Source of the DNA: Diphasiastrum complanatum | Taxonomy: Eukaryota; Streptophyta; Lycopodiopsida; Lycopodiales; Lycopodiaceae | Assembly (NCBI GenBank): GCA_029204225.1 | Contig: CM055108.1 | Coordinates: 1,903,463 to 1,967,462 of the forward strand | Reading direction: 5' to 3' | Length of the DNA: 64,000 nucleotides | In this document: piece by piece, positions 1 to 11,558 of the stretch | Numbering within the stretch: position 1 is the stretch's first letter | Layout: each line of letters starts with the position of its first letter | The notes under the pieces: model-generated | Told to the model about the DNA's origin: nothing | Database searches by the model: none | What the model saw: the letters and a program-made list of their open reading frames with translations, nothing else | Program-made: the position numbers and the translations under genes

Positions 1-900
1 AAATTCCGAGTGAATTTTGGGTCACGATCACTGACAATATCGCAAGGCAGCCTGCATAGTCGAAAAAGCTTCTCAACAAACAGTTGAGCTAGTTCTGAAG
101 CTTTAACAGTAGTTTTTGTTGAAGTGACACTTTTCTTAAGCAACTCAAAACAATTATTCATATCCTCCGTCCACTCCACTAGTGGACTCTTAGCCCTCCG
201 GCTTAGCTTCTTATAGCCTTTCAAGGCTTGGGTAAGAGGAAATGCAATCGGGCAAATTGGGGAATATGCCGACGGAAAAATCCTACAAACCCCTCGTTCG
301 GAAATCTTATGCCCCAAGTAGGACAATTCCTTAGCAAAAAAGTCACACTTAGACTTTTTGGCAAAGAGCTTTTCCCTTCTTAGGATGTCCAGGACAATCC
401 TAAGATGCTCTTTATGTTCCGCCAAAGTCTTACTAAACACTAGGATATCATCTAAGAGTACCACTACGAATCTTCTCAAATATGGCCTAAACAAATTGTT
501 CATCATCTGTTGGAAAGTAGCCGGTGCATTGGTTAAACCAAAAGGCAACACCAAAAATTTGTAGTGGCCAAAGCGAGTTCAAAAACCCGTGTTTCGTATA
601 TCTTCTGCCCTAATGCGTATCTGATGTATCCTGATCTTAGATCTATCTTGGTAAAGTACTTAGCACCACCAAGATAGTCTATTAGGTCATCCATCCGCGA
701 CAGTGGATATCTATTCTTAACGGTTACCTTCAATTTCCTATAATCGACGCAAAACCTTATAGTCCCATCTTTCTTGGCAACCAGAACCACTGGTGATGCC
801 CAAGGAGACTTACTAGGTTGTACCCACCCCTTCTTCAGGTAATCATGTAAATGCCTACTTACCTCAGCCTCTTCCGACTTCGAGATAGATTACCTGAGGT
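1..900 (-). pseudogene. Ty3/gypsy pol remnant (RT, with integrase scrap)
   Basis: On the minus strand, RT motifs run from about 870 down: [39 protein letters not shown] (about 540) and [11 protein letters not shown] (about 450), then the thumb region (LAKKSKCDF-like, YLGHKIS). Several frame changes break the protein. After a short RNase H-proximal piece (VEWTEDMN) the frame jumps to an integrase motif ([10 protein letters not shown]) at about 35-5, so RNase H and the integrase zinc domain are missing. This is an internally deleted gypsy copy in the upstream FPG intron. Confidence 0.85.
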
Positions 901-1557
901 AGAAATCTCGTGCAAGGTGACCCTCACCATTGCACTTGAAGCACAGGTTCTTCTTACGAGCTTCAACTATATCTTTGCCACCCTGATGGTTTTTAAAGTG
1001 TCTCTTGGTTTTCTTAGGATTGTTGGAATTGGGATGTGTTTCATAAACAAATTCATTACCTTTCTTTTGAATTGAAAATCTTTCTTTGGCTCATTAGGCT
1101 GGTGACCCCTAGATGGCTTAGGTGTGTCATCAAAATATTTTGCAGCCCTAATAACATCCTCTAGGGTTTTTGGATAGTTCCTACAAACATCCACTTGGTA
1201 ATCTTTTGGCAAAAATCATCCCACATACTAAGGCTCTTCTTTGAGGAGCATATTTACAATGGACAACTTTTCACATTCAGGGAATTGGTTCATGCCAAAG
1301 TATTTGTTCCATACATTAAGCCATGAACTTACCACTTGCAAGTTCCTATCTTTCTTCTCCCCCTTAAACAATTTTACGGGAGGTGGAACTACATACTTCT
1401 TTTGGTTGGCTAACCTAGACTCTTCTTGGTTCCTTTGATTAGTTTCAAGAAGCTTTTTATTAGCGGCTTGAATTTGTTGGTATAAAAGTTCAAGAGCTTG
1501 TGCCACATTGGATGGGTTTGATAGATCAAATGATGGGTTTTCATTGGTTTGATCCAT
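880..1557 (-). pseudogene. Ty3/gypsy gag remnant with zinc knuckle
   Basis: Starts at MDQTNENPSF (1557) and reads a capsid-like stretch (PPPVKLFKGE, SWLNVWNKYF, CEKLSIVNMLL), then after a stop and frame change a second block (YQVDVCRNYPKTLEDVIRAA). It ends in a zinc knuckle near 950-890, CFKCNGEGHLARDF, where the last Cys of CX2CX4HX4C is Phe. The knuckle runs almost directly into RT, with no protease between. Gag and pol have thus been brought together by deletion. Confidence 0.75.
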
Positions 1558-1879
1558 TGGAGTTGCTTGTGTGTTTTCCTATTATGCAAATACAACAACA
1601 AGTAATTCCAATTAGAATGATAGAAATGCTTCAATTCCTACATAATCCAATGGAAATAAAAGCATTTACTTCTACTCATTTAATACTTATTGTTTGTAAG
1701 CTCAATTCAAGCCTACTTTTTGCAAGCTCAATCCAAGCCTAAGAGAAAACTACACCAAGCAATTTCCTACTTTTGCCTCAATCCAAAGCAAAAATGCTGC
1801 ATTGATGGTTTGAGAGATGTTCCTTCGAGCAATATGCGCTACATATGTTGAGAAACTTGTTGCAAACTTGATCACCACC

Positions 1880-2130
1880 ATTGGTTAAGACCAAGCAATG
1901 CTAGTTAAAGAGAAGCAAAAGTATAAGAAGTCCCAAGAGAAAGCAAATATTGATGTTACGATGATATAAAGGATCGTCATCATCATCCGACAAAAAGAAG
2001 AAGGGAAAGCATTTCTTTTGCTGGAAGCTAGGACATTAGGCAAAGGATTGTCGAAAAGACGAGTGTGAGAGTGATGCAAATGAACAGGGAACAACATTTG
2101 TTTTGATATCGGATTAAAATCCCGTAATGA
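1880..2130 (+). pseudogene. copia gag zinc-knuckle scrap
   Basis: In the + frame the segment reads KKKKGKHFFCWKLGH, then a stop, then AKDCRKDEC. This matches the Lys-rich linker and CCHC knuckle of plant copia gag. The first Cys is lost and an internal TAG is present. The flanks (to 2600) contain a TATA-like GGTATAAATATA at about 2359, perhaps from an LTR, but no boundaries can be drawn. Confidence 0.45.
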
Positions 2131-2599
2131 GGTCAATAGTTTTTTATCCTGACCAGTAAATTAATTATGGTTGTGAGGGGTTTGGGCCCTCATGGTATTA
2201 AAGCCATAGTTAATGGTTAGAGGCCTAAAACTTAAGAGGATGGATTGGTATGGAACTAATAGTGACCCATGGGAAAAGTGGATGAGGTGGCCTTGTTAGG
2301 CTACTGATGTGTCCCAGTGAGGTGTCACAGATCACTCCTAGTGGAGGAGGTGCCTTGAAGGGTATAAATATACCCGTAGGCTTCCCATGAGGAGAGCTTG
2401 ATTTGGTGATTGTAGCTACATGCTGATGGGGTGACATCTCTCTCATATTGAGCATTGGTTGGTCCATAGCTTGGGGGCTAGATCCGTTCGATCTATATTT
2501 GTTTGGGTAGATTTGTCCATCATTCGATTCCCCTTGTTTCTATTGGTTCAACATACTAGCCTTGGATCCTTGGAAGGAGGTCTTTATACAGAGTGTATA

Positions 2600-3620
2600 T
2601 TCACATACCCAAAAAGGAAAGCAACAAGATGTGGTCAAAAGTAGCTAAATGCATCTTCATAAGGTATGATGATCAAGTAAAGGGATATTGATGCTATGAT
2701 CCAATTTCGAAATGGATGCATATTAGTCGGGATGTTACGTTTGATGAATCCTACAGGTACGGTGATGAAGACAAGAAAGAGGATGATTTAGTCAAACACC
2801 CTATTAGAGATGAAGTGCAACACCTTGGATTGAGTGAGAAGTAGAGGATGAAGAGCACACAAATTGAGGAATCAAGATGGAGGAGACGCGATAAACGAGA
2901 TACCAGCAATAGGCCTCTTGTAGAGTGGTCTTTTTGCACAAGGCCATATAGAGCCAAGCTTTTGTCCATGTTGAGAGTCAAGACAATATTTGTTTAGAGC
3001 TGATGGAGATTCCCTAGCATAGAGAAAATTGCCACAAATTTGGTCTTTAATCCTGGGCAATTTTCTAGTATAGACACAATTGGATTTACACTGCATTTAT
3101 TGGTTGAAGTGTAGCCACAAAATTGAATGCCATTTGGTAAGATAAAAATCAGAGCTGTGATGAAAGATTTGAAAAACAAAAAAAGTTAGATAATATTTAT
3201 CATGAGGTTTTAGAATTAGTCCGTGTAAGTTTTGGAAATAACCAGGAGGACAAGGTATGTAGACTAAAGAAAGCTTTGTATGGGTTGAAGCAAGCACCTC
3301 TGTTCATGGCACAGTCATTTGGTGAGATCTTTAACGAGGGGTTTGATACGCACCTCTTCAGACTCCAACCTTCATTATCTTTCTTGTGATTCTAGTATCA
3401 ATTGAGTTTTGTTGTACGTAGATGATTTGGTGATTATAGGAAACGATATGGAGTTTATTGATGCAATAAATAGAGATTTGTCTACTAGATTTGACATCAC
3501 AGATGTTGGAGGACATTGGGATTCCACATGCTAAGGCAACAATAATCAAGAATGATAGCCAATAAATTGAGTATTTTAGAGATCAACTTAATTCTTGTAA
3601 GATAAATCAAGCCTTAAGGG
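2600..3620 (+). pseudogene. copia pol remnant (integrase C-end and RT)
   Basis: On +, the block at 2625-2760 reads like the copia integrase C-terminus (KCIFIRYDDQVKGY, SRDVTFDES). The block at about 3240-3560 reads as RT (VCRLKKALYGLKQAP, then LLYVDDLVI-like coding at 3410-3440). Stops and frame changes are frequent and the RT N-terminal half is missing. It has the same orientation as the host FPG gene. Confidence 0.7.
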
Positions 3621-4570
3621 AGAGTGTTAAATAATGCAGGCCTTTGATTTATTGGACTTTCCAGCTTACTGAAATTTAGCTTTTTAAAGGTTGTTTGTCA
3701 TTAATAGCCCTTGGTATTGTGATGGCTCCATTTATTCTAAGTTTTGGGATCCTTCTTTGGGTCGTTTGTTATTGCAGATACATCAATCCCTCGTCGTTTT
3801 TGAAAGAATCCTTTTGTTAAGGCACTAAATTTCTTCCTCCTCTTTAGTTGATGCTTTCTTGGTGCATGTAAATAGCTATAGGATCCATGGTCGATGGAGT
3901 GAGTTCCTGGGTTGTAGCTTCTAATCCAACATACTTAGCCGATGGTAATTTTTTTCAAGGTTTTGTTCGTCTTTATTAGAAATTGGCCTTTGATCCAAGT
4001 ATCTGCTTGCGTGTGGGAAGAAAATCTAGCCTGTTTGGGCAGGCCCAACCCAAGCATGCTACTAGACTACACCACTCAAGGTCCACTGTATTTTGCTCAT
4101 ATTTTGCAGCTTCTAGTTTGGCATATTTGTTGTACTTCCTTGTATCTTGCTTTGTGTGCTATTTTGCTTGTAGCTTATGGGGGAATGAGGTTCTCAAGTA
4201 CCAAATTAGTTAACTCAAGAGTTGAAGTACTAGCATGCTTTCTATCTATTATGACAAGAAGTGCAAACTTATTTGCATTATTTAAAGGAAAGGTGTTCAT
4301 ATAAGTTTATTGCTGATTGTTGTGGCAATAGTTCGAACACTTTTTTAGCAACATTTGAAAGGTGTCTAATTACTTTCTATTCGAAGAAAATATGTGAAAA
4401 ACAATGCAAGCATTTAGATATTTATCTCTTGGTTGTACCAGTAATAAGGGGAAGTGCTACTATATATACTTGGCAATCCAATATACTATGTTTGGAGGTT
4501 ACTTTAGGTTCTTCATATAACTTCATTTACTACAATGCTAAATTTAAATGCCGTGTTTGTTTACTTGCAG
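3621..4570. other. Intron sequence without recognised features
   Basis: Non-coding stretch of the FPG intron just before exon 4571. ORFs here have no recognisable family match or coding character. It ends in the pyrimidine-rich acceptor of the exon. Confidence 0.5.
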
Positions 4571-4621
4571 AGCATCATATCAGGCATAGGCAATTGGATT
4601 GCAGATGAAGTTCTTTATCAG
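4571..4621 (+). CDS. FPG1: FPG1 exon: helix-two-turn-helix core
   Basis: A 51-nt, phase 0-0 exon encoding 17 residues with the signature ISGIGNWIADEVLYQ. In Fpg/Nei enzymes this is the G-x-G-N turn of the H2TH domain, and its Asn contacts the phosphate backbone of the lesion strand. The acceptor is a pyrimidine tract ending TTACTTGCAG. The exon ends CAG and is followed by GCAAGT, so the downstream intron is of the GC-AG class. This is the first exon of the gene visible here. The next exon starts exactly where the family sequence continues (ARIHP). Confidence 0.93.
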
Positions 4622-4627
4622 GCAAGT
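4622..4627 (+). promoter_or_regulatory. FPG1: GC-AG 5' splice site of FPG1
   Basis: The exon ends in CAG and the intron begins GCAAGT. With the downstream acceptor (CTTGCAG at 16541-16547) this forms a GC-AG intron of 11,926 bp. AG|GCAAGT is the usual consensus of the minor GC subclass, so this is a real site type and not a lost donor. No better GT donor in the same phase is present nearby. Confidence 0.8.
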
Positions 4628-4784
4628 AACACTACGAGGTCTAACCAATTTGAAGCAAAGTTGTCACTTTTTCTAATTTCAAATTTGCAAATGACTTCAA
4701 CTACAGCTAAATGCTACACAAATAATCCAAAATATGAATAAGATAAAAAAAAAAGATAAGGAAGACAGGGTTCATTACCTTTCT

Positions 4785-5390
4785 AGCTATGCCTGTAGAA
4801 GCTTGGGGCACTTGGGTGGAGTTTGGGTTGTAGGGTTGGAACATGTAGGTGGCGGTGCTTGCATTGTGAAAAAACATACTTGAGTACCAAAACTTGTGTA
4901 AAGGCAGATCTGCTTGGCATTGTGAGGCCTGATAGGCACAACCCTGGGATTGCTGCATGCACGTGTATAAATGAGGATCGACATCTCCATAGAGAGTGTC
5001 CAATATCGGTGGCCATCATATTGCTGATTCTGGCATAGGTAGCAACAAACAAACATTCTTGCATAGAGAACTACAATGTTTCATTGTTGCCTCCTATGCT
5101 AATATCAACAATACGATGGCCTCCAATACTTCACGTCAATTTAAGGCAATGCCGATCCTCATCTAGGATACCTATGCATGCAGCAATGCTAGGGTCGGGC
5201 CCATCAAGCCTCATAATGCCAAGCAAGTGTGCCTTGATATGAATTTTTGGTGCCCGAGTATGTTTGCCCACAGTGTAAGCATTGCCACCTACTTGCTTCA
5301 AAGCCGATGTATGGGGCCTCATCCCCATCTAAAAACTTTACCTCCACCCAAATGCTTTGACCCTCTACAGGCATAGCTAGAGATGAGTAA
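4785..5390. repeat. Fold-back pair with zinc-finger-like reading frame
   Basis: The + strand from 4785 (TCTAGCTATGCCTGTAGA) to about 5052 is repeated in reverse complement from 5390 down to about 5078. The centre is about 25 bp wide. Read outward-in, each arm encodes a similar peptide: W-(R/Q)-CLHC then about 30 residues then PGIAAC or PSIAAC. The W-x-C-x2-C spacing resembles the start of a BED-type zinc finger of hAT transposases, but no transposase body is seen. One arm has diverged (CEKTY versus CGQTY). It lies in the 11.9-kb FPG intron, so the pre-mRNA could form a long hairpin here. Confidence 0.65.
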
Positions 5391-6059
5391 TGAACCCTAA
5401 CCAATTTTATAGAAAAAAAACAAAATAACAAACAGTAGGACTCTTTATTGTGTTTGCTCTTTTTTCAACAAAAAAACAATATATGCTTATAAATCGATTG
5501 TACAATTGTGAGGATGCCTTCACATAAATTTTGAACAGGGACCTAGGATCTAGCTTCTGAAAGAAAGGACACGGAGGATCCCATGACAATGCAAGTTAAA
5601 AAGAAAGTAAGCTAATAATCAGGAGAGAGCAACCATAGAATTGTTGTACTAAAAGCTGTAACTTGAAGTTGAAAGGAGAGAAGGCTGACAAAATGGAAAA
5701 TAGCAACAAAAATTGGAAGTGTGCTACATTATCAAGTACGAGAACAGGCCGTTGAAAGAAAACAAAGCCAAAAGAACATTGATTGTTGCCACAACCACCA
5801 CCACGCCCACAAGAGACCCTTAGAACGACAAGAGTTCGTTTGCAAAAGAAGAAGGCTATTTGTGGTGCTCATTTTTTTAACAATAACAGGTCAGTTTTGC
5901 ACAACGTTTTCACAAGCATAGCATGTTTCGTAAGGAAAGGATCAGTTTGCTTTTAGGAAAAAGTGACTAGATTGCGTTTTGATTCCAAAAGAATGGTGTC
6001 AAAGGACCGCAGCTGACACAATAATAGAATGATTAATACAATGAAATGAATACAATGAA
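5391..6059. other. Intron sequence, A-rich, nothing recognised
   Basis: A-rich intronic sequence between the fold-back pair and the LINE fragment. It contains short A and T runs. I see no supported gene, LTR edge or RNA gene. Confidence 0.45.
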
Positions 6060-6620
6060 CTATCAAATATCATGGCCTAGGGAACTGGAGCTCTACTGAA
6101 GTAAGAAAGGATAGGTAGTCCTGGTACCACAGACGTGGCTGATACTGACGATGGAGGTCATCTCCTCATACTAATGCTCGAAAGTCTGCTAAGATCTCTG
6201 AGCGGCTCTTGACCTCAATATTGGACGGGATATTTGTCTCATCCTCAGTTAATGTCTCACTCTCGATATCCACTCTGGAGTGTCCCCTTGAGAAAAAAGA
6301 GGTAATCTGGGGCTGTCCTAAATCTCCATATTGATCCTATTGGCATATATATCGGCGTAGGAGAAACATCTCCTGTATCATCAAAGCAACACAACATGGA
6401 TCCCCATAAGAAATAAGAAAGCGTAGTGTGGCTGGAGAATCACAGTAAAGGCAGTGGTAAGATTCTATGACCTCATAGTAGGTAGCACATTTGAATAGAA
6501 GATGCTCCTCAGACTGTACCTCATCTCATTTACATAATTGGCAGATCCTGCTCTCATGTAGGATGCACTGAAAACGTCCTGTCTCCACGTGTAATTGATG
6601 TGATGAAACCTGGAGCCATC
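6060..6620 (-). pseudogene. LINE ORF2 C-terminal fragment (zf-RVT)
   Basis: On minus, the segment near 6560-6440 reads HESRICQLCK, then EEHLLFKCATYYEV: the C-x2-C ... H-x4-C zinc-binding module that follows RT in plant L1-type LINEs. It is followed by SYGDPCCVALMIQEM, which has a close counterpart at 24470-24520 (EDPRCAALMIREM). Upstream RT is missing. The fragment abuts a copia element at 6625. Confidence 0.7.
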
Positions 6621-6624
6621 CCAA

Positions 6625-8700
6625 GTGAACCGTAACCATATGAATGACCACTATCTAGGTACCGAGGTAAAATCCGTGAAGTGTATCTTCCTTGGGTATA
6701 GTGAAGGTGAGAAAGTGTATGTGCTATATGATCTTGGGAACAGGAAGAAGATCCTATGTCGAGACGTCATCTTTGACGAAGAGCATTCACCCAAGATACA
6801 GGAGCAGGAGAAAGATGGAACTACTGAGTTCCTACCCTTGATTGATTCCACGGATGAGGATCCTAGTCAAGAGTCCTCGCCTCAAGAGCAAGTGCAACAA
6901 CAGGGGCCTGAACATGCTAGTTCGAGACCTCTATTTGGCCAAGTACTAGAGGGTGAAATTGGAGAGAAGCGGAAGACTAAGACAATACCATGGGATACGT
7001 GGTCAACATCCACATCACCTACCACTAGGAAGAAGCTACCTAGGTGGTATTGGGAAACAATCAAAGCGGGACAAATGATGGAAGAAGGAGAGAGCAATGA
7101 ATAGGGTGCTAGAAGATCTCTTAGGTCTCATGAGAGGCAAGAGACTAACTTTGCTCTTATGTCCACATTCTGGATGCAGATGAGCCGCAGTTCTTTCACG
7201 AAGCAGTGAAGGAAAAGGTATGGCATCATGCCATGCACGAGTATGACTCCATTATCAAGAACGACACATGGAAACTCACTACATTACTAGAAGGGAAGCA
7301 ACCAATAGGTTGCAAGTGGGTCTATAAGACCAAGTTTCATGCCAATGGAACAATGTACAAGGCAAGGTTGGTGGTGAAAGGCTATGCCCAACAGGAGGGG
7401 CTAGATTATGATGAGACATTCGCACCTGTTGCTAAGATGACATCTATTAGGACCGTTTTGGCCTTAGCCTCATACTTTGATTGGGATGTCCATCATATGG
7501 ATGTCAAAAGTGCCTTTCTTAATGGGCACCTATAGGAGCATGTTTATATGGAACAATCGCAGGGGTTTGTGAAAACATGCAACGAACATCTGGTTTGCAG
7601 GCTTAGAAAAGCCTTTTATGACTCAAATAGGTGCCAAGGGCTTGGTATAGCCGAAATTGACGAGTACTTTGCAAGGCAAGGGTTTGAGAAGAGTAAGTCT
7701 GATTGTAATTTATATGTCTTCAAGGAAGGAGAAGACTTTGTTGTTGTTGTGCTGTACGTGGATGATTTACTCATCACAGGAATCAATAAGAAGCTTATTG
7801 CTTGTGTTAAGAAAAATCTTTCTAGTGCGTTTGAGACGAGAGATTTGGGTTTTCTGTAATATTGCCTAGGAGTTGAGGTTTGGAAAGGGAAGCGTTGTCT
7901 TTTTATCTCTTAGGCAAAGTATGCACAGAAAGTATTGAAGAGGTTTAATATGCAAGAAAACAAATCAATTAGGACACCCATGGATGCAAGCAACAAGCCA
8001 TCAAAGAGATGATGGTCCTCCATTTGCAGTTATTGCCAATTGGTGGGCAGGCTGATTTACCTTACTACCACTAGGCCATATATTGTTTATGCGGTTGGGA
8101 TTGCAATTAATGCGTAAGCCTACCGAATCACATTGGAAGGCAGCCAAGCGGATCCTACGACATGTGAGAGGGACGATGACCTATGGGATTGGATACACTG
8201 ATGATGGTGACCTTCAGCTGGAGGGTTATTCAGATTTTGATAGGGCAGGTGATGGAGTCGATCGAAGATTGACGACAGGCTATTGCTTAAGCCTAGGTTC
8301 AGGGGCTATATCTTGGTGCAGCAAGAAGCAGCCTACTACTGCCCTATCATCTACCGAAGTTGAGTACAGGCGACTACGAGGTCATTGTGAAGCTATTTGG
8401 TTACGACGTCTATTTGAGGATATCCAGATTGCTCAAGTAGGACCTACATTGTTACACTGTGATAACCAAAGCTGCATTCAGCTTGCGAGAAATCCAGTCT
8501 ATCATGCACAGACGAAACACATAGAGGCAGACTAGCACTTTATACGAGAGAAAGTGCACAGTGGAGAGATTGAGCTAACTTCTTGCAACACCAACGATCA
8601 GATAGCAGATATCTTTACTAAACCACTTTGTAAAGATAAGTTTGAAAAGTTCAGAACTTTGTTGGGTGTTAGCTTAAATAAAATTGCCATTAAGGGGGGG
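6625..8700 (+). mobile_element. copia element A, 3' half of pol, ends in PPT
   Basis: On +: integrase C-terminus from about 6655 (KSVKCIFLGYSEGEK), RT from about 7140 (GCKWVYKTKFHANG, DETFAPVAKMTSIRT, MDVKSAFLNGHL, VVVLYVDDLLITG near 7755) and RNase H from about 8085 to 8690 (TTGYCLSLGSGAISWCSKKQ, DNQSCIQLARNP). TAG stops interrupt at 7102, 7533 and elsewhere, with frameshifts near 7640 and 7860-8080. The coding part ends in a polypurine tract ATTAAGGGGGGG directly before the LTR at 8701. The 5' half (gag, protease, most of integrase) is absent. It is nearly the same family as element B on the other strand. Confidence 0.92.
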
Positions 8701-9136
8701 TGTTGAAGAGTAATGCACACTTTTCCCCTTTGTGATGATTTGCAAGACTTAGCTATGGAGTATCTTAACTTCAATACTAGATCAACTATAAAAGCTTGAG
8801 AAACATAGCTATGGAAAACATCACATACAAGGAGAATTGCATAAGCACGTCACAAACTCAAAAGTTAGAAGAAGAAATGAATTGCTAGAGAGAGAGAGGA
8901 GGGCGTGGGTCCTCCAAATCCCTTGTGAGGCAAGCACCTCCTTTACATGCATGGAAAGTCTAGGTGTTAACCATAGGAATGAGCTACTTGGCCAAGTGGG
9001 CCACTTGCACTAATTTACTCAACTTACAGAAGGGGGGTCTCATGTATTTAATTAAAACATGCCCCATGAGTTATGTACAACTTACAACTTAACTAGTGCT
9101 TAGCCAAAGGGGTAAAATAGGCATTACTTTTCAACA
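8701..9136. repeat. copia LTR shared by elements A and B
   Basis: A 436-bp LTR bounded by TGTTGAAGAGTAATGC and GCATTACTTTTCAACA, imperfect inverted ends of about 16 bp. On the left it is preceded by the PPT of element A; on the right it is followed by the reverse complement of the PPT of element B (CACCTTAATGG). So both pol genes run into the same LTR from opposite sides. Related LTR pieces lie at 11983-12095 (same strand sense) and 12096-12480 (opposite). Confidence 0.85.
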
Positions 9137-9385
9137 CCCCACCTTAATGGGTTGGTGTCACAATAAACTAGCTCTTTCTCTCCACTGTGCACTTTCTCTC
9201 GTATGAAATGCTGGTCTACCTCTATGTACTTCATCCGTGCATGATAGACTGGATTCCTCGCAAGCTGAATGCAACTTTGGTTATCACAATGTAATAATGT
9301 AGGTCTTACTTGCGCAATCTGCATGTCCTCAAGTAGACGACGCAACCAAATGGCTTCACAGGCGGACCTTGTAGTCGTCCTGTAC

Positions 9386-10323
9386 TCAGCTTCGGTAGAT
9401 GATAGAGCAATAGTAGGTTGCTTCCTTGCTGCACCATGATATAGCCCCTGAACCTAGGCTGAAACAATAGCCTGTCGTCGATCTCCGATCGTCTCTATCA
9501 CCTGCCCAATCAGAATCTGAATAACCCTCCAGCTGAAGGTCCCCATCATCTGTGTATCCAATCCCATAAGTCATTGTCCCTCTCACATATCGTAGGATCT
9601 GCTTGGCTGCCTTCCAATGTGCTTCGGTAGGCTTACTCATGAATTGACTTGCGATCCCAACCGCATAAGCAATATCTGGCCTGGTGGTAGTAAGGTAAAT
9701 CAGGCTGCCCACCAATTGACGATAGAGCGTCTCATCTGCAAATGCTGGACCATCACTTTTTGATGGCTTGTTGCTTGCATCCATGGGTGTGCTGATTGGT
9801 TTGCTTTCTTGCATGTTAAACCTCTTCAATAATTTCTGTGCATACTTTGCCTGTGAGATAAAAAGACAACGCTTCTGTTTCCAAACCTCAACTCCTAGGC
9901 AATAGTGTAGCAACCCCAAATCTTTCATCTCAAACTTACTAGAAAGATTTTTCTTAACACAAGCAATAAGCTTCTTATTGCTTCCCGTGATGAGTAGATC
10001 ATCCACATAGAGCACAACAACCACAAAGTCTTCTCCTTCCCTGAAGACATAAAGATTGCAATCAGACTTACTCTTCTCAAACCCTTGCCTTGCAAAGTAC
10101 TCGTCAATTCGGCTATACCAAGCCCTTGGTGTTTGAGCCCATACAAGGCTTTCCTAAGCCTACAAACCAGATTCTCCTTGCCTGTTATCTCAAACCCCTG
10201 CGGTTGTTCCATGTAAACCTCCTCCTGTAGGTGCCCATTAAGAAAGGCACTTTTGACATCCATTTGATGGACATCCCAATCAAAATATGAGGCTATGGCC
10301 AAAACGGTCCTGATAGATGTCAT
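9386..10323 (-). pseudogene. copia RT/RNase H reading frames of element B
   Basis: Two overlapping frames carry the RT palm and the RT-RNase H connection. The first (10323-9925) starts MTSIRTVLAIASYFDWDV and holds the AFLNGHLQEEVYMEQPQGF motif. The second (10024-9386) starts in VVVLYVDDLLITGSNKK, the catalytic YVDD box, and continues with CLGVEVWKQK, STPMDASNKPS, YLTTTRPDIAYAVGIASQF and [20 protein letters not shown] frameshift at about 10100 separates palm and fingers. The copy is recent enough to hold a 212-residue open frame but could not make a working polyprotein. Confidence 0.85.
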
Positions 10324-11165
10324 CTTAGCAACAGGTGCGAATGTCTCATCATAGTCTAGCCCCTCCTGTTGGGCATAGCCACCAACCTTGCCTTGTACTT
10401 GTCCATTGTTCCATTGGCATGAAACTTGGTCTTATAGACCCACTTGCAACCTATTGGTTGCTTCCCTTCTGGCAATGTAGTGAGCTCCCATGTGTCATTC
10501 TTGACAATGGAGTCGTACTCCTCTTGCATGGCATGTTGCCATACCTTTTCCTTCACGGCTTCGTGAAAGAATTGTGGCTCATCTGCATTCAGAATAGTGG
10601 ACATAAGAGCAAAGTTAGTCTCTTGTTAACTTTGTCTCTCATGAGACCTAAGAGATCTTCTGACACCCTGTTCACTGCTCTCTCCTTCTTCCATCATTTG
10701 ACCTTCTTTGATTGTTTCCCAATACCACCTAGGTAGCTTCTTCCTAGCGGTAGGTGACGTGGATGGTGACCACGTATCCCATGGTACTGTCTTAGTCTTC
10801 CGTTTGTCCCCAACTTCGGCTTCTGGTACTTTGCCAAAAAGAGGTCTCGAACTAGTAGGTTCGATTTCCTGTTGTTGCTCTTGCACTTGAGGCTCATAGG
10901 ACTCTTGACTAGGCTCCTCATCCGTGGAATCAATCACGGGTATGAACTCAGAAGTTCCATCCTTCTCTTGCTCCTGTATCTTGGGTGAATGCTCTTCATC
11001 AAAGATGACATCTCGACTTAAGATCTTCTTCCTATTTTCGAGATCATATAGCACATAGGCTTTCTCACCTTCACTATACCCAAGGAAGATACACTTCACA
11101 GATTTTGCATCAAGTTTCTTCCGCAAGTCCTTTGGTATACGTGCATATGCCGTACACCCAAATAC

Positions 11166-11558
11166 TCATAGGCTGCCCACTTTGGGCTTGTTGCCACTAT
11201 ATGCTTCTTCTGGCGTGATTCCTTCAACTGCTTTGGTTGGACTTCTATTCAATAGAAAAACAGTAGTTGCTATCGCTTCCGCCCAAAAAGAATTTGGCAA
11301 CCCCTTTGCCTTGAGCATGTTCCTCGCACACTCAACTATAGACCTATTTTTCCGCTCAACCACGCCGTTCTGCTGCGGTGTATGTGGAGCAGTAAACTGT
11401 CTCTTTATCCCACATGCTTTGCAAAGATCTTTGAACTCATCAGAAATATACTCACCACCCTTATTTGACTTGAGAGTCTTTAACCTCTTCCTTGTGTGGT
11501 TTTCCACCATAGCTTTCCACTGTTTGAAGTATTTGAACGCTTCAGAAAATAGACCCAT
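11166..11558 (-). pseudogene. copia integrase core of element B
   Basis: A 130-residue open frame with the second half of the rve core: LKSNKGGEYISDEFKDLC, PHTPQQNGVVERKNRSI (the conserved catalytic Glu is in VVERKN), FWAEAIATTVFLLNRSPTKA and EEAYSGNKPKVG. The conserved second Asp of the DDE triad appears replaced: plant copia usually has an RSDNGGEY motif here and this copy has KSNKGGEY. Gag-pre-integrase is just upstream in another frame. Confidence 0.8.

Noticed and set aside
4823-5038. Stand-alone zinc-finger gene
   Set aside because: The frame is one arm of an inverted repeat, has no start context or splice support, and lacks the rest of any known zinc-finger protein.
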